DNA of 64,000 nucleotides from Porphyra umbilicalis. Its lineage: Eukaryota > Rhodophyta > Bangiophyceae > Bangiales > Bangiaceae. Below are positions 44,339 to 55,959 of the stretch, piece by piece; within the stretch, counting starts at the first letter, position 1, and each line of letters opens with the position of its first letter. The DNA lies in the NCBI GenBank assembly GCA_002049455.2, contig KV918806.1:62001-126000 (forward strand). Reading direction: 5' to 3'. A program made the position numbers and the translations under genes. Under the pieces are notes generated by a model. It was not told where the DNA came from. It did no database searches and was given only the letters and a program-made list of their open reading frames with translations.

Positions 44339-46027
44339 ATGATGCGGTGGCAGCGACGGCGTTCACCGGGCCTCGGCCGTCTCTTCCTCCTCGCCGGGGT
44401 GGCGGCTGCCGCCGCGGCCGGCGTGGCGGCTGCCTTGTCCTCTCCCCCCCTCGACGCGGGCGCGACCTATGTCGGCGACGGCACCAAGTGTGCGCACACC
44501 CCTCTGACGACAACTGTTCGCGAGGGGGCGATGCCCCCCACCAGCGCCGACTGGCCATCGAACGTCACCCGCCTCCGGGAAATGATTGAGGTGTGGACGC
44601 ACGCGGCCCTCCCTGCCGACGTGCGTCTCTGCCGCATTCATGGCGCGTGCCGCGTCGGCGACGGCACCTTTCTTCTCCCCGCGTGGATGAAGGCGTTCAA
44701 CTCGCAAGTCGTGCTGTGCGGCATTACGGCGCCGCAGTACCTCCTCAAAGCCGCGCCCGACGGCACGTACGCGGTTGACGGGGCGTACGGGCGGCGGATT
44801 TCGCTCACGGACGGGCACAACGAGACGGATTTGTTCGGCGTGGACCCCCCGGGGGAGACGATGCCGGCCATCGCAACGGACCTGTCACCGGTGCTCCTGC
44901 TCATGGACGTCCTCGAGCGCACCGCTGCGCATGCGGCGCAATTGACCCGGGAGTGCGTCGTGGAAGGCGCAAGTGCGTGCCCCGACAATGAGACGGCCGC
45001 GGTGGTGGCGGCGGGCGTCGATCCGGGGCTGGTCGTCACCAGCCGCATCACGATGCAAAAGGACGAAAAGTGGGTCAAGGGCTTCCTCCGCCTCGTCCGC
45101 AACGCCTTTTTCGGCTCGTTTTCGCTGCTCGACGCGGCTGACCTGTACGGCTGGAAGGTGCGAGGCGTCGCCGCGTGTGCGCGGTCCGTCGTCACCACGG
45201 GCATGACCGCCGACGTGATGCCAGCCGGGCTTTTCCCGGCGGAGCACTTCCTCTTTGCCGTCAACCAGATTAGCCGCGTGCCGCGCGCCACCGGCGCGGC
45301 GGTGGCATCTGCGCTCGCCTCGGCCGCCCGCGCGTGCACGGTGCGGGTGATGGTGCTCAACCGCTTTGGCCAGCGCTACATGGTCGGCGATTATGCGCTG
45401 CGGTCGGCGGTCGCCGCCGAGGCGGTCGCGGCGGAAGCCACCGCCCCCGGCGTGACGCTCGCTGCAGAGGTGGTCTTTTTTGAGAATGCAAGCTTCCACG
45501 AACAAATATCCATGATGCAGGAGACCAACGTGGTCGTCGCGTCGCACGGGGCTGGGGTGGCCAACCTGCTTTTCCTCCGCCCGGGGTCGGTGCTCGTGGA
45601 GGTGCTGCCGTTTGGCATCAAGGCGAGCCCGTTTGCCGACCTCGCCCGCCTCTACGACGTGGTGCGGCTGCCGCTGACGGCCATGCCCGATGACGACGTC
45701 TTTCGCAGCTGCATTGCGCACTTCAACAAGGACGGGCCGGCGACGGACGCGCTGCTCGCGCGGTGGGCGGCCGCCGCCACGTCGTTTCGGGAGGGCGGCG
45801 GCGGGCCGGCGCCGGGGGGGGACCTGGATTGGGGCACCGACCCGGCGGCGGCAGCCGACACGGGCATACAAAACGTGTTGCAGTGCGCGGGGTACCAGCG
45901 CCTGACCTTCAACGTTAAGGAGGTGGCGGCGCTGGCGGTGACGCGGGGGCTGGCGCACTGCGGGGTGGACCGGGTCGTGTCCACAGCGGCGCCGATTAGC
46001 CCCATCACCGCGCAGGGGATGAGCTAG
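44339..46027 (+). CDS. GT61-type (DUF563) glycosyltransferase, type II membrane protein
   Basis: Predicted 562-residue protein. The frame stays open upstream to 44147, but starting at the tandem ATGATG (44339) places a basic MMRWQRRR end directly before a hydrophobic anchor (residues about 12-34, LFLLAGVAAAAAAGVAAALS), the layout of Golgi type II enzymes. The catalytic-like C-terminal half has RACTVRVMVLNRFGQRYMVG, then FHEQISMMQETNVVVASHGA and GVANLLFLRPGSVLVEVLPF (about 390-430), the hallmark SHGAGxxN...PGxxxVE segment of GT61/EOGT proteins, which transfer sugars such as xylose, arabinose or GlcNAc to glycans or proteins. The acceptor cannot be told. NVT and NET sites lie in the lumenal part. 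One uninterrupted exon. It faces the Vps41-like gene tail to tail. Confidence 0.85.
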   Translation: MMRWQRRRSPGLGRLFLLAGVAAAAAAGVAAALSSPPLDAGATYVGDGTKCAHTPLTTTVREGAMPPTSADWPSNVTRLREMIEVWTHAALPADVRLCRIHGACRVGDGTFLLPAWMKAFNSQVVLCGITAPQYLLKAAPDGTYAVDGAYGRRISLTDGHNETDLFGVDPPGETMPAIATDLSPVLLLMDVLERTAAHAAQLTRECVVEGASACPDNETAAVVAAGVDPGLVVTSRITMQKDEKWVKGFLRLVRNAFFGSFSLLDAADLYGWKVRGVAACARSVVTTGMTADVMPAGLFPAEHFLFAVNQISRVPRATGAAVASALASAARACTVRVMVLNRFGQRYMVGDYALRSAVAAEAVAAEATAPGVTLAAEVVFFENASFHEQISMMQETNVVVASHGAGVANLLFLRPGSVLVEVLPFGIKASPFADLARLYDVVRLPLTAMPDDDVFRSCIAHFNKDGPATDALLARWAAAATSFREGGGGPAPGGDLDWGTDPAAAADTGIQNVLQCAGYQRLTFNVKEVAALAVTRGLAHCGVDRVVSTAAPISPITAQGMS

Positions 46028-46394
46028 GCGAGCGGTGGGAGGTGAGGGGGAAGGAAAGAAGGGCGTCGGGGTGGCCAGGAGACCTGCCTGCGGCCGGGGG
46101 TGGGTGCAACGGCTGTCCTCGTTTTTGACTGGCATGCCATGGTCGAGGACGGCACCGCCACATTTTGTAGGACCTTAAACCAGGCCTTGGGGGAAGCCAC
46201 TTGGAATAGTCCTGCTGCAACTGCAGCTGCATGGGAAGACGGTGGAGATGGACGCCCACAGAGCGCACGCCTTCACTAGGTGCACCACCGAGTCTCGACG
46301 CCAACGGCGACACAAACTACAAACTGTACACAGCCCACCCGAGAGCACAAGCGACGCCCACCTCGAGGGCCGCCGACGCATCGCCCCCCCCCCC
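46028..46394. other. Convergent intergenic gap
   Basis: 367 bp between the ends of the glycosyltransferase (+) and the Vps41-like gene (-). Contains a C11 run near 46385. No gene is seen. Confidence 0.5.
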
Positions 46395-49300
46395 CTATGG
46401 CAATGGCGCGCGCAACGCCGCCTCCAACCGCCCCATCAGCGCCTCCGCGTCGGCACGCATCGACGCCGCACACCCCTCCCGCAGCGCGCGCTCCAACGAC
46501 GCGTCCACCAACAGCCGGTGGAGGCGGTCGCGCAAGCCCGGGATTGACGCCATCCCCCCGCCGAGCAGCCGCACCAGCCGCGACGCGTCGACGCGCGCGG
46601 CGGCGGGCGCGTCGAGGAGCGCCGCGAGCATCGCGGGATCCGTCGCCGCGCGTTGGAGGAGGCGCTCCCGCAGCGACGTCGTCACCGCCGCCGATGGCGG
46701 GGGGGGGGGGGGGCGCCGGCGCCGGCGCCGGCGCCACGCACCGCGGCACTCCCGCGGCGGAGGCCGCCCTTGGACGCGGCGGCGGCGGCGGCGGCGGCGG
46801 CGGCCGCCGGCACCGCCCCAGCCTCCCCGCTGTGTTCGGCGACAAACGCGGTCGCGCCGTCCACGTCGTTCAACTCGTCCAGCAGCACCGACAGGGCGCC
46901 GTGGAGATCCCCCATTGCCGCAAGGACGGTCACCCGCTCCCGCCCAAGGATGCCCCCGCACCCACCCCCACCGCTGCCGCCACCGCCGCCGCCGCCAGCC
47001 CCGCCGCCGCCGCCGCCGCCGCCGCCGCCCCGCCGGGATGAACCGTCCGCGTCCCCATCGTCGGTGCTGCTGCCCCCGCCGCCGCCGTCGCTACTCGCCG
47101 CGCTGCTCAACGGGTCTAGGGCTCGCCCGCCGCCATCGTCGCCGTCGCCCGCCGCCGCCGCGGCGCCGCGCCCGCCGCCACCTCCGCCGCCACCGCCACC
47201 GCCACCGCCACCGCCACCGTCGCCACTGCCGCCGCCACGACGGCGGCGGCCACCTCCAACCGACGTCCCCCGCAGCTGCGCGCGCCGCCGCTTCTCCCGC
47301 CCCGCGGCGGTGGCGGCGGCGTGCCGCGCGCGCGCCGCGGCGGTGAGCGTCTCGAGCGCCGCGTCGAGGGAGTAGTGTGGGGACGAGCGCAACAGCCGGT
47401 ACAGCGCGCCCGCCGGCGCCTCGCCGGGCAACGTCGCGTAGAGGGAGACGAGGAGGTCGGCAAAGGCGGCGCTGCGCTCCCCGCCGCCGGGCGCGCGCGA
47501 GAGGCCGTGGAGGTAGGCGAGGAGCCACGACGGCCGCCCGAGGCGCTGCAGCAGCGGCACGACGACGTCGGGCGTCAGCCCCGTGCGGTCATCGTCGGCG
47601 GCGCGTACGAGGAGCCCCGTCATGCGGGGCGCGTCGAGGTCGTGCAGCGCCCGCAGCGTGCCGACCGCCCGCACCGCTTCGTGAAGGCGGTGCGTTTCAA
47701 TGTACTCAAAGACGCGCAGGCGGCGCTGCAACAGCAGCAGCGCCACCGTCTCGGCGTGGCGCCCGCCAACGGCGTAGAGGTGGTAGAGGCTCTCCCGCAG
47801 GCTGTACCCATCCGCGTCGCCGTCGGGTGCGTCGTCGCCGCCCGCCCGCAGCGCCGCCTCCACCGCCCCCGTGAGCGGCTCGAGGGCGTAGACCGACACG
47901 GGCCACCGGCCGAGGAGGTCGAGGAGGGTGCCGGGCGCCGTCGTGGCCAAACCCACCAACACCCCATTGTACACCGCCGTCGGCAGCCGCGGGGCGGTCA
48001 CGGGGATGGACGGCGCGAGGGCGCGCAGCCGCCCGGCCGAGCGAAAGACGTCAATCCACCGCGCCCACCGGGCGGCGGCGGCGGCTGCCGCCGCCGCCAC
48101 CCCACCAAAACTCCCACTACTACTCGACGCGGCACCCGGCGGGGGCGCGTCGGCGCCCCCCCCCCCGCCCCCCCACGGTCGTGGAGGAAATGACGTGGGG
48201 CAACACCGCCACGAGGCGGTCCCACTCCCCCGCCGCGTGGACGGCCGCCAAAAACCGGTCGCCGACCGCCTCGATCGACAGCGCGGCGGCGCGGAGGCTC
48301 CCCCGCGGCGCTGCCGTGGCAATGGCGAGCGCCGCCGCGTAGCGGCCGACGCCGAGCATCCACCGCACCCGCTCCGCGGGCGTCGGCGGGCGCGCGGCGA
48401 GGAGCGCGTCGGCCAACGACGACGCGGGCGCGGCGACGAGGAGCACGGGCGGCTCCCCGCCGGGCACCGCCGTCAGGTGCACGCGCCACGCGTCAAGGGG
48501 GGGGCCCGCCGCCGCGGGCAACGTCACGACGCCAGCGGTGGGGGGGGGCGCCCCCCCGCCGCCGTCGGGGGGGGGGGGGGGGGAGGGGCGCCGCCGCCGC
48601 CGCCGCCGCCGCCGCGCGGCGGACGGCCGTCGGCGCGGCGCGCGTCGGCGCTCGACGGTGGCGGCGCGGCGGGGCCACTGCCGCCCCCGCCCCCCCCTCC
48701 CCCGCGTCCATGGCCGGCAGCAGGTGCAAGCGCAGGGGCGCGCCGCCCCCCCCGTCCCCGCCGCGTCCGCGGCCGCCGCCGTCACCGTTGCCGCTGCCGG
48801 CAACGCCCGCGTCGGCGGCGGCGCGGGTCAAGAGGGCGATCCCCCCCCCCCTCCAAACGGGGCGGCGGCGACAATGGCGGCGTCCCCCCCCGGCGGCACG
48901 ACAGACGCGCGCACGCGGATGCGGCGGGCGTGGCCGCCCCCCCCGGCGGCTCGTGCGCGGAAATGTCGAGCACCTTGAGGACGGTCGGCCACGCGACGAG
49001 CAGGCGCGCCGGCAGCTCCCCATACGCCGACGGGCGGGCGGCGGGGACGGGCGCCCACGCCATGCGGCCGGCCGCCGCGCGCGCGGCGGTGATGGACGGG
49101 GGGGGGGCGCCGCCGCCGCCGCCGCCGCCGCCGTCGCCGCCGCCGCCGCCGCCGACGGCGACGGCGGCGGCGGGGCGGCACCGCGACGACTGCCGCCACC
49201 GCCGCCGCCGCCGGCCGCCGCCGCGGCCACGGCGCTCGACGTGGACGGCAGCGCGACGGATGCCAACCCCGTCGCCGTCGACGCGGTCGCCGACAGCGCC

Positions 49301-51014
49301 GACGCGGTCGCAGACGACGCCGCGGCGGTCATGGACGTTGCCGTTGACGCGGTCGCCAACAGCGCCGACGCGGTCGCAGACGACGCGGCGGCGGTCATGG
49401 ACGTTGCCGTCGACGCGGTTGCCGACAGCGCCGACGCGGTGAGGGCGGTGGCGGTGGAGGAGAGGGCGGCGACGGAGGAGAAGAGGTCCCACGGGTTGTG
49501 GTGGGGGGGGGGGGGTTTGGCCGCCGCCGGCTGGGGGGGGGGGGGGGGGGGGGTCGGGAGCCATCGCCACTGCCGCCGCGGAAGGCAGCGGCAGCGGGAA
49601 GGGGGGAGGAGGGGTGCGCGGCGGCCCCGCCGCCGCCGCTGCCGACGAATGCGCACGAGACGGCGCGTCCGCCGCTGCGGTGCCCGCCGCCGCCGCCGCC
49701 GCCACGCCATTGGCCACCGCCGCCGCCGCCACCCCGTCGGCCGCCGCCGCCGCGGCGGCGGGCTCGACGCGCGGACCTGGCGGCGCGTCCCCCACTCCCC
49801 CCGCCGGCGGCGGCGACGGCGACGGCGGCGGCGGCAGTGGCAGTGGCGGGGGCACCCCCCCCCCCCCCCCCCCCCCCCCGCGGCGCCGACACGACGCACA
49901 CCCCCCGGTCGGCGGCCATGTCGTACACGCGCACGACGCGCGGGGTCGCCCACGCGAGGAGGGCGCCGACCCAGGTCACCCCAGTGACCGGCCCGTCGCC
50001 CGTCGAGATGGTGCGGTGGACAGACCCGAGCCACCCGCGCGTGTGCACGCGCAGCCGCCCGTCGGCGGTGCCGAGCGCGACGCGCTCCCCGCCAGTGAGG
50101 GGTTTGCCAAAGTCGGGGTCGACGGCGACGCACAGGACCTGGTCGGGGGGGGGGGGGGGTCACGGGCCGAGTGAGGGGGGGGGGAGGGGGGGGGGGGGGG
50201 GGGTCCCCACCCGCCGCCGCCGCAGGCAACTCGGTGCCGCCATTGCCACGCGCGCCCGCCGCTGGCGGCGACGGCGGCGGCGGCGGCAAGGGCGGTGGGG
50301 ACGGCGGCGGCGGCGGCGGCGGCGGCGGCAGCGACGATGGTGGCGGGGGGGTTGACGGTGGCGGCGGCGGCGGCGGCGGTGGCGGCGCCACAACCACCGC
50401 CGGCGGCAGCCGCCACGTGTGCGCGGCGGCCGCGTCGAGGAAGGCGGCGCGGACGACCACCGCCCCCGCCGCGTCGACCGACGCGAGCACCTCATCCGCC
50501 GTCGCCCCCCCCCCGAGGGACAGCCCCACAATCGCGGCGGGCCCAGGCGGCGGCGGCGTCGCGCCCGCGGGCGACGTGGCGCCGCGCGCCCCCCCCCCCC
50601 CCCCCCCGGCCGCCCTGCGGCGGGCCGCGTCGGGGCAACGGCCTTCCCCCCCCCCCCCCTCCTCCTCCCCCCCCCCCTCCGGCTCGTACGCGCGCAGGCG
50701 TCGCCCCGCCGTGTCGGTGACCAGGACGTGGCCGCCCGCGCCGCCGAGGGCCACGAGGCGGCCGCTCGCCCGCACCGCCGTGACGGCGCCGGGGACGGAC
50801 GCGGGGGCGGGGGGGGGGAGGCCACCGCCAAGTGACAGCGCAAGGTTGGACGCAGAAGGGGGGGGGGGAGCGCAACGCACCCGGCGGCGGCGGTAGGGGT
50901 GGCGCCGTCCGCCGCCGCCGCGGCGGCCGCCGCCGCCACGTCCGCCTCGTCGACGCCAAAGCGGACGACGGTGAAGAGGGGCTCGGGGGGGGGGAGGGGT
51001 GCGCGGAAGAGCAT
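46395..51014 (-). CDS. VPS41: Vps41-like HOPS complex subunit, multi-frame
   Basis: The minus strand gives Vps41 landmarks in order. Beta-propeller: EPLFTVVRFGVDEADV, VRASGRLVALGGAGGHVLV, then VLCVAVDPDFGKPLTGGERV, HTRGWLGSVHRTISTGDGPV, LAWATPRVVRVYDMAAD and ARLLVAWPTVLKVLDIS. Clathrin-repeat region: VRWMLGVGRYAAALAIATA, AVHAAGEWDRLVAVLPHVIS, WIDVFRSAGRLRALAPSIPV, LRVFEYIETHRLHEAVRAVG, LLRSSPHYSLDAALETL, GDLHGALSVLLDELNDVDGA and ASIPGLRDRLHRLLVDASLE. In other eukaryotes Vps41 tethers vesicles to the vacuole/lysosome with Rab7/Ypt7. The start is MLFRAPL at 51014. The frame changes several times, usually at poly(C) or poly(G) runs, so introns or homopolymer errors must be invoked. A C-terminal RING is not seen. 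A Ser/Thr/Ala insert of 22-residue repeats lies near 49277-49443. Confidence 0.82.
49277..49443. repeat. VPS41: 66-bp tandem repeat inside the Vps41-like gene
   Basis: Units start at 49277, 49343 and 49409 (GTCGACGCGGTCGCC and variants), two full and one partial. The period equals 22 codons. In one minus frame it reads as SATASTATSMTAAASSATAS-type repeats, so it would be a disordered Ser/Thr/Ala insert if translated, or it may be intronic. Confidence 0.92.
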
Positions 51015-53450
51015 TCCGCCGCTTCTGGGGGGGGGGGGGGGGGGGTCATGGTGCCGGGGGGGGGGGGGGGGGGGCGCGGGCCGGGGGGGGGGGGGGGGGG
51101 AAGTGGCGGGCTCGGCGAGGCGTCGGCGCCAGCCGCGGGCGTGGGCGGGGGCTCCACGGCTGGCGGCCGCGGCGGGGCTGGGTAGGGCCTTCGTCGCTGC
51201 AGGCGGAAGCCGAACAGAACGCCGAACAGAATCGCTGTTGGGCAACAGGCAAACAGAAGGCCATCTGTTGGGGCCATCTGTTCAGGAACAAACGCCGAAC
51301 AGAACACCATTCTGTTCGGCGCCGCTGTTGGTCTGTCTCGTGGGTCGGTTACTCCAATGCCAGGAACTGGCTCGTGTAATGGCTCTCATTATGACTGAAA
51401 GCGCGTTCGCGAAAACACCCTGGACTTGCGAAACGACAAAACCGTACTCACACGACGAAAGACTAGAGCGACACGAGCATCTTCTGAGGGTCTCCTCGGA
51501 CAAGAGGGCAACGCGGCTCAGACACAATGCTACCTACACCTACGCCACTGTCTCGTCACACCAAAAGAGACTCCTTGTCTTGTTTCCACCGCTTTCTCAC
51601 CCACACCACAGAGCGGCCACCGTGGGAGCCCCGTACAATCGCCCTTGCGCCATCTCCGCCGCACAGACCACGCGCGAGGACGGCGCGGACCAGCGGGGCG
51701 ACCGCGGGGGGCGTAGACCCCCCCCCACCATGTCTCCACGAGTTCCCACGTGCGTGGCGCCCGATGCAAGCCTCGCATCCCCCGCGTCGGCGTGGCGCCT
51801 GGCGCCGGCGCCCACCGCGCCGTCGCGCCCCCACCGGTCCGCCGTCGGCGGCGTGGCCGCACGTGCGCGGCGGCGGCGGCGCGCCGCTGCCGCGCCGCCC
51901 ACGCGCCCACGCGCGGCGCCTCGGGGCCGGGGGCGGCGCGGGGTGTACCCGACCGGGGTGCCCCTGCCTGATCGGCCGGCGGGGCGGGCGCCGCGTGCCC
52001 GCCGCCGCTGCCACGCGGGGCGGGGGGGGTGCCGACGCTGCGGCGGCGGCCATCGCCGGGGCGGCCGCCACAGGCCGCCGCCGCCACGCGCGCACACGAG
52101 CAGCGTTGACAGGGGACCCCCGCCGGCGGGGGCGGCGACCACCAGAGGCTGGGGCAGGGGCAGGCGTGCCTCAACCCCAGCCGGGCGCCACGCCGTCGGG
52201 GGGGGGGGGGGGGGGCAAAGCCAGCGGCGCCGCCGGCGGCGGCGGCCCGACGGCGCCCCTCCGCGGGCGGCGGTGGCGGCGCCCGCCGGCCGGCCACCGC
52301 CGCGGCGGTCGCTCGCGACCGCCGACGCCGCGGCGGCGGGGCAGTGACGCGGCCGTTGCGGCGGCCACTGCCCTCTGTAACACGCCTGCGGACGCCGCGG
52401 CGACGGCGGTGGTGGCGGCGGCGGCGGGGCGCGGCGGCTCGGGCGCCGCCCGCCCGTCGGGTGGGCGCGCTGCCCCCGCGCCCGACCACCCCGGCGGCCG
52501 CCACGCGACGGGTGGCCGAGGCGGCAGAGCGGCGGCCGCCGCCGCGGGGGCGGCCGCGCCGCCCCCGCGGCGGCCGCGCCACCCCCACGGCAGCGGCGGC
52601 CGCGCATCCGACGGTGGCAGCTGCACGTGGTGGCAGACAGACGGCGCCCGTGCGCCGCCACCACGGGGACCACCACCGCTGCGGCCGTCGCCGCCGCCGC
52701 GGCCGCCACCGCCGCGGTCGCGGCCGCCACCGCCGCCCGCCGCCGCGTGCGGGTGCGCGTTGCGCGCGCGGTCGTCCACGGCCCACCGCCGCTTCGGCGG
52801 CAGGCGCGACGGCAACGCCGCTAGCGGCGTCGGCCGCCGCCCTCACCCGCCGCGCTCGGGTGTGCAGCGCGTGGCGCGCGGCGCGCGGTTGGGCGGAAGA
52901 GGACAAAAACGGGCAGGTGGCCTGGCACGGGGCGCAGGGCCGGTCGGCGCACGGACAGGGGAGCCACCGACTGACAGAGTGCAAGGACGCCGCCCTGCCC
53001 CAGTCAAAAATTCAAAAACATGCCCCTCAGAGCGCACAAACGCATCTTTTTCTAAGTACGGATAACTGCTTCGACCGAGTGCAGCAGGAATCGTCGTTTC
53101 CAGCCTGTACAACGCACTCGACCGCGTTTTTCACCCCATTGAGAGCGATTCGTAGCTGGAAACCATACAAACGTCCCTCACAGACGACGTGGACACTTGC
53201 TCGAAAAAAATAACACATGGGAGACATTGCCCAAGGCTTGCAGACACGTTCATATCAAGAACGTACAGCACAACGTCCTGTGTCCTTCTCACGGTCCCGT
53301 TTTACGTGCACACCGTCCCAATATCAAGTACTCCCGCAACGTGCACTGGCCTCTGAAGAAATTAAGAGAGGCTCTGGGGTGTGGGTTGTTTGCCAATCTT
53401 GAGTAGTACCTTGAACGTAAGTCCAGGGAATTTGTGTAAGTTCCGGAGCA
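51015..53450. other. GC-rich region between the Vps41-like and ABCG-like genes
   Basis: No domain is recognised. 51030-51100 holds several G runs of more than 14. 51196-51320 is rich in GAACAGA/CTGTTGGG motifs and is similar, in inverted form, to 57425-57515. From 51640 to 52900 both strands carry overlapping frames of 370-510 residues that are almost only Ala, Arg, Pro and Gly; this looks like composition rather than coding. 53000-53450 returns to ordinary composition. Confidence 0.5.
53324..53349. repeat. 26-bp exact direct repeat, copy 1
   Basis: Begins TCAAGTACTCCCGCAACGTG and ends CACTGG; exact match to 56790-56815. Some 75 bp further on, CCAGGGAAT is preceded by AAGT in both places and AGTACC lies just before, so the similarity extends patchily over about 100 bp. 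Confidence 0.93.
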
Positions 53451-55959
53451 TTATTTAGGCTTGAAACAAGCCGCGTCGCGCTTCACTTGGCACGTGGCCC
53501 ACGGCACGTCCCCCCCCCCCCACACCGCGCGCATCGCCCGGTAGGCGTAGCGCGGAAGGCTCCCCCACCGCGCCCACGCCAGCCAGTCGGGCAACGCCTC
53601 GACCGGCAGCGGGTAGCCGCCCGCCGCGAGCGCGGCCGCCCCCCCCACCCCCACCACCACCGCCGCCGCCGCCCCGCTACCCCCGGTCGGCGCGCCCGCC
53701 GCCGCCGCCACTGCCGACGCGGCCGCATCGGCCGCCACCGCCGCCGCGGCCGCCCACGCCGCCACGCCCGCCACGCCCGTCACGGGCGACGGCGGCCAGC
53801 ACCCCCCCCCCGTGCCGAGCGCCAGCGCTGGCACCGCCGCGGCGGCCGCCGCCGCCGCCACCCCCCCCCACCGCACCACCGCGGCGGCGGCTACGTGCGC
53901 GCCCGGGTGGCAGGGGCGCCCGCGGGTCGGCGGGGCGGTCAGAAAGGCGGTGGACGCCACCCCCGCCGCCCCCGCCGCGGACCGCACGCCCGCGGCGGTG
54001 CCGTCGAGGCCCGCCACGGCGCCGACGCCCGCCGCGCCGAGCGCGAGCGCCGACAGGAGCGCGTCAGTGAACGCCGCGTCGGCGGCGGCGCCGGCGGGGG
54101 GGCGAAAGAGGAGGCCGACGGCGGCGCCGGTGGCGGCGGCGGAGGCGAGCGCCGTGGCCGCCGCCGCGGGCGCGTCGACGGTGCGCCGCCGCAGGTGCAC
54201 GCCGAGATGGACCGCGAAGTGCGTTGCCCACGCGGCGGGCGGCGGGGGAGGTGGCGGCGGCGCCCCGGCGGGCAGCGACCCGGCGGGCGTGCCCCCGTCC
54301 CCGGTCGAGGCGGCCACGGTCCCAGCCGACGGGGGCATGGACGGTGGCTGCCACAAGCCGGTCGACGACGAGGGTTCGCCGTCGCCCAGGCTGCCAGCGT
54401 CGCCCGACCCCCCCCCCACTCCTCGTCCGCGGCGGGCGGCACCGCGTCGCCCAGCAGCGGGAGGCCCGCCACCTCCACCACCTCGGCAAGGTGCCGCACC
54501 CGCGCCACCGCGCGGCGTGGGTCCCCCGCCTCGAGCACCCCACCCCGGCCGCCCCAGCCGGCGGCGGCCGCGCCGGCGCCCCCCCGTCGGCGCCGGCGCC
54601 GGCGCCATCGCCGTCGGTGCCGGCGCCGGCGCCGTCGCCAGCGTCGCCGCCCCAGGTGCCCCGCAGCGTGAGGGCGGCGCCGAAAAAGTCGGGCGGAGCC
54701 CACCCGGGCGCGCACGCCACGCCCGCCGCCCCGAGGGCGGCGAGCGCCGCCTCCCCCGCGGGGCCCGCATAGACGGAGCGGCCGCCCGACAGGAGCAGCA
54801 GGTCGTCGGAGAGGGCTTAGGCGCCTTTGGGGGGGGCGCCGCTCGCGACGAGCACGAGGGCGGGGGGGGTGGGGGGGGGGGGGTGCGCGCTGGGGGGGGG
54901 GGGGGGGTTCCCCCGCGCGCGAGCACCCGCAGCGTCGCCGTGACGGCTTGGGCGGCAAAGGGGAACAAGCCCGCCGTTGGCTCCTGCAAGGAACGCGCCG
55001 CAAGACCAGGTGGAGCGGGCATGCCATGGCCGCAGCACACCGCGGCAGCAGCGGAGAAGCGGGGTGCAGCCCATCGAAAGCAGAGGCGTCAGCATGTGTT
55101 GCGCCCCGCACCAGCGGCGCATCTACGACCGCCCGCATGTGCCACTCGCGTGCCGCCACGCCGCGCCGCCCTGCAGTCCCACCCACCCCCAGGACAACCC
55201 CCCCCCCCCCGTGCACCCCATCCCGCCCCACCTCCCAAACGTACATCGAGCAGCAACACGGACGGCTGCCACACCAGCGCGCGCGCAATGGCCAAACGGG
55301 CGGCCACCTCCGCGGCGGTCATCCCCCCCCCCCCCCCCCCCCTGCCCGAGCCCCGCCGCCCCCACCGCCCAATCGACGACCCGCGGGTCGCGGGGGATCC
55401 CCCACACGGCCGCCCACGCGCGAACCTCGGCGGCGGCGGTGGCGGCGGCGGCGGCGGCGGCGGCCGCCCCCCCCCCCCCACCCCCCCCCCCACCCCCCCC
55501 CCCAAAGCGCAGCCCGACGAGCGCCGCCCCCCGGGGCACGAGGGCGAGGCGCACCCCCCCCCCCCACGCCCGTCCACTCGGCGGTGCCCGAGACGACCCC
55601 CCCCCGCCCCTCCCCGAAGCCCGCCAGCACGCGCAGCAGCGCGCTCGCGCCGCCGCGGCCGTCAACCTCCACCACCGCCACGAGGCGCCCGCAGACGGCG
55701 CGCCCCGTGACGCGGTAGAGGAGGCTCGTGCGGGCAGCCGCGGGGTCCTCCCCGGGGGAGGGGGGGGCGGGGTGGCCGCCCCGGCCGGGGACGCCGGCAC
55801 CCGCGACGTGGGGATGCCCACGCACACGGAGGTGAAGGTGAGGGTCAGGGGGGGGGGGGGTGCGCCGCCCGGGGGGGGGGACCCGCCCATAGTGGGGGTT
55901 GAACGTGATGTCGACGCCGGCGGCGGTGAGGACGGGGGGGGGGAGCGTCGCCGCGTCAT
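53451..55959 (-). CDS. ABCG-like half transporter with degenerate ATPase motifs
   Basis: Minus strand. The N-terminal part (PPLTLTFTSVCVGIPTSRV) precedes LLYRVTGRAVCGRLVAVVEV and GRGGASALLRVLAGF, the place of Walker A. MTAAEVAARLAIARALVWQP followed by SVLLLDVR takes the place of signature and Walker B. After them come AAQAVTATLRVLARGG, LSDDLLLLSGGRSVYAGP and GWAPPDFFGAALTL, all in ABCG order. The C-terminal half is hydrophobic (about 53460-54240) and ends with GGYPLPVEALPDWLAWARWG and SLPRYAYRAMRA, typical of ABCG membrane domains. Compared with the family, the Walker A lysine (GxGK), the LSGGE signature and the Glu after Walker B are all replaced. The frame shifts at poly(C)/poly(G) runs, and a TAA sits just before LSDDLLLL. 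It is either a pseudo-ATPase or a decaying gene. Start chosen at MTRRRSP (55959); MGGSPPP further in is an alternative. Confidence 0.65.

Noticed and set aside
47928-49442. 504-residue plus-strand ORF
   Set aside because: Antisense to the Vps41-like gene and almost purely Arg/Pro/Gly.
51527-53065. 512-residue plus-strand and 484-residue minus-strand ORFs over the same bases
   Set aside because: Both strands open over the same GC-rich stretch with no domain; open frames are expected at this composition.
53812-55710. 632-residue plus-strand ORF
   Set aside because: Pro/Ala/Arg-rich shadow directly antisense to the ABCG-like gene, which has family landmarks on the minus strand.
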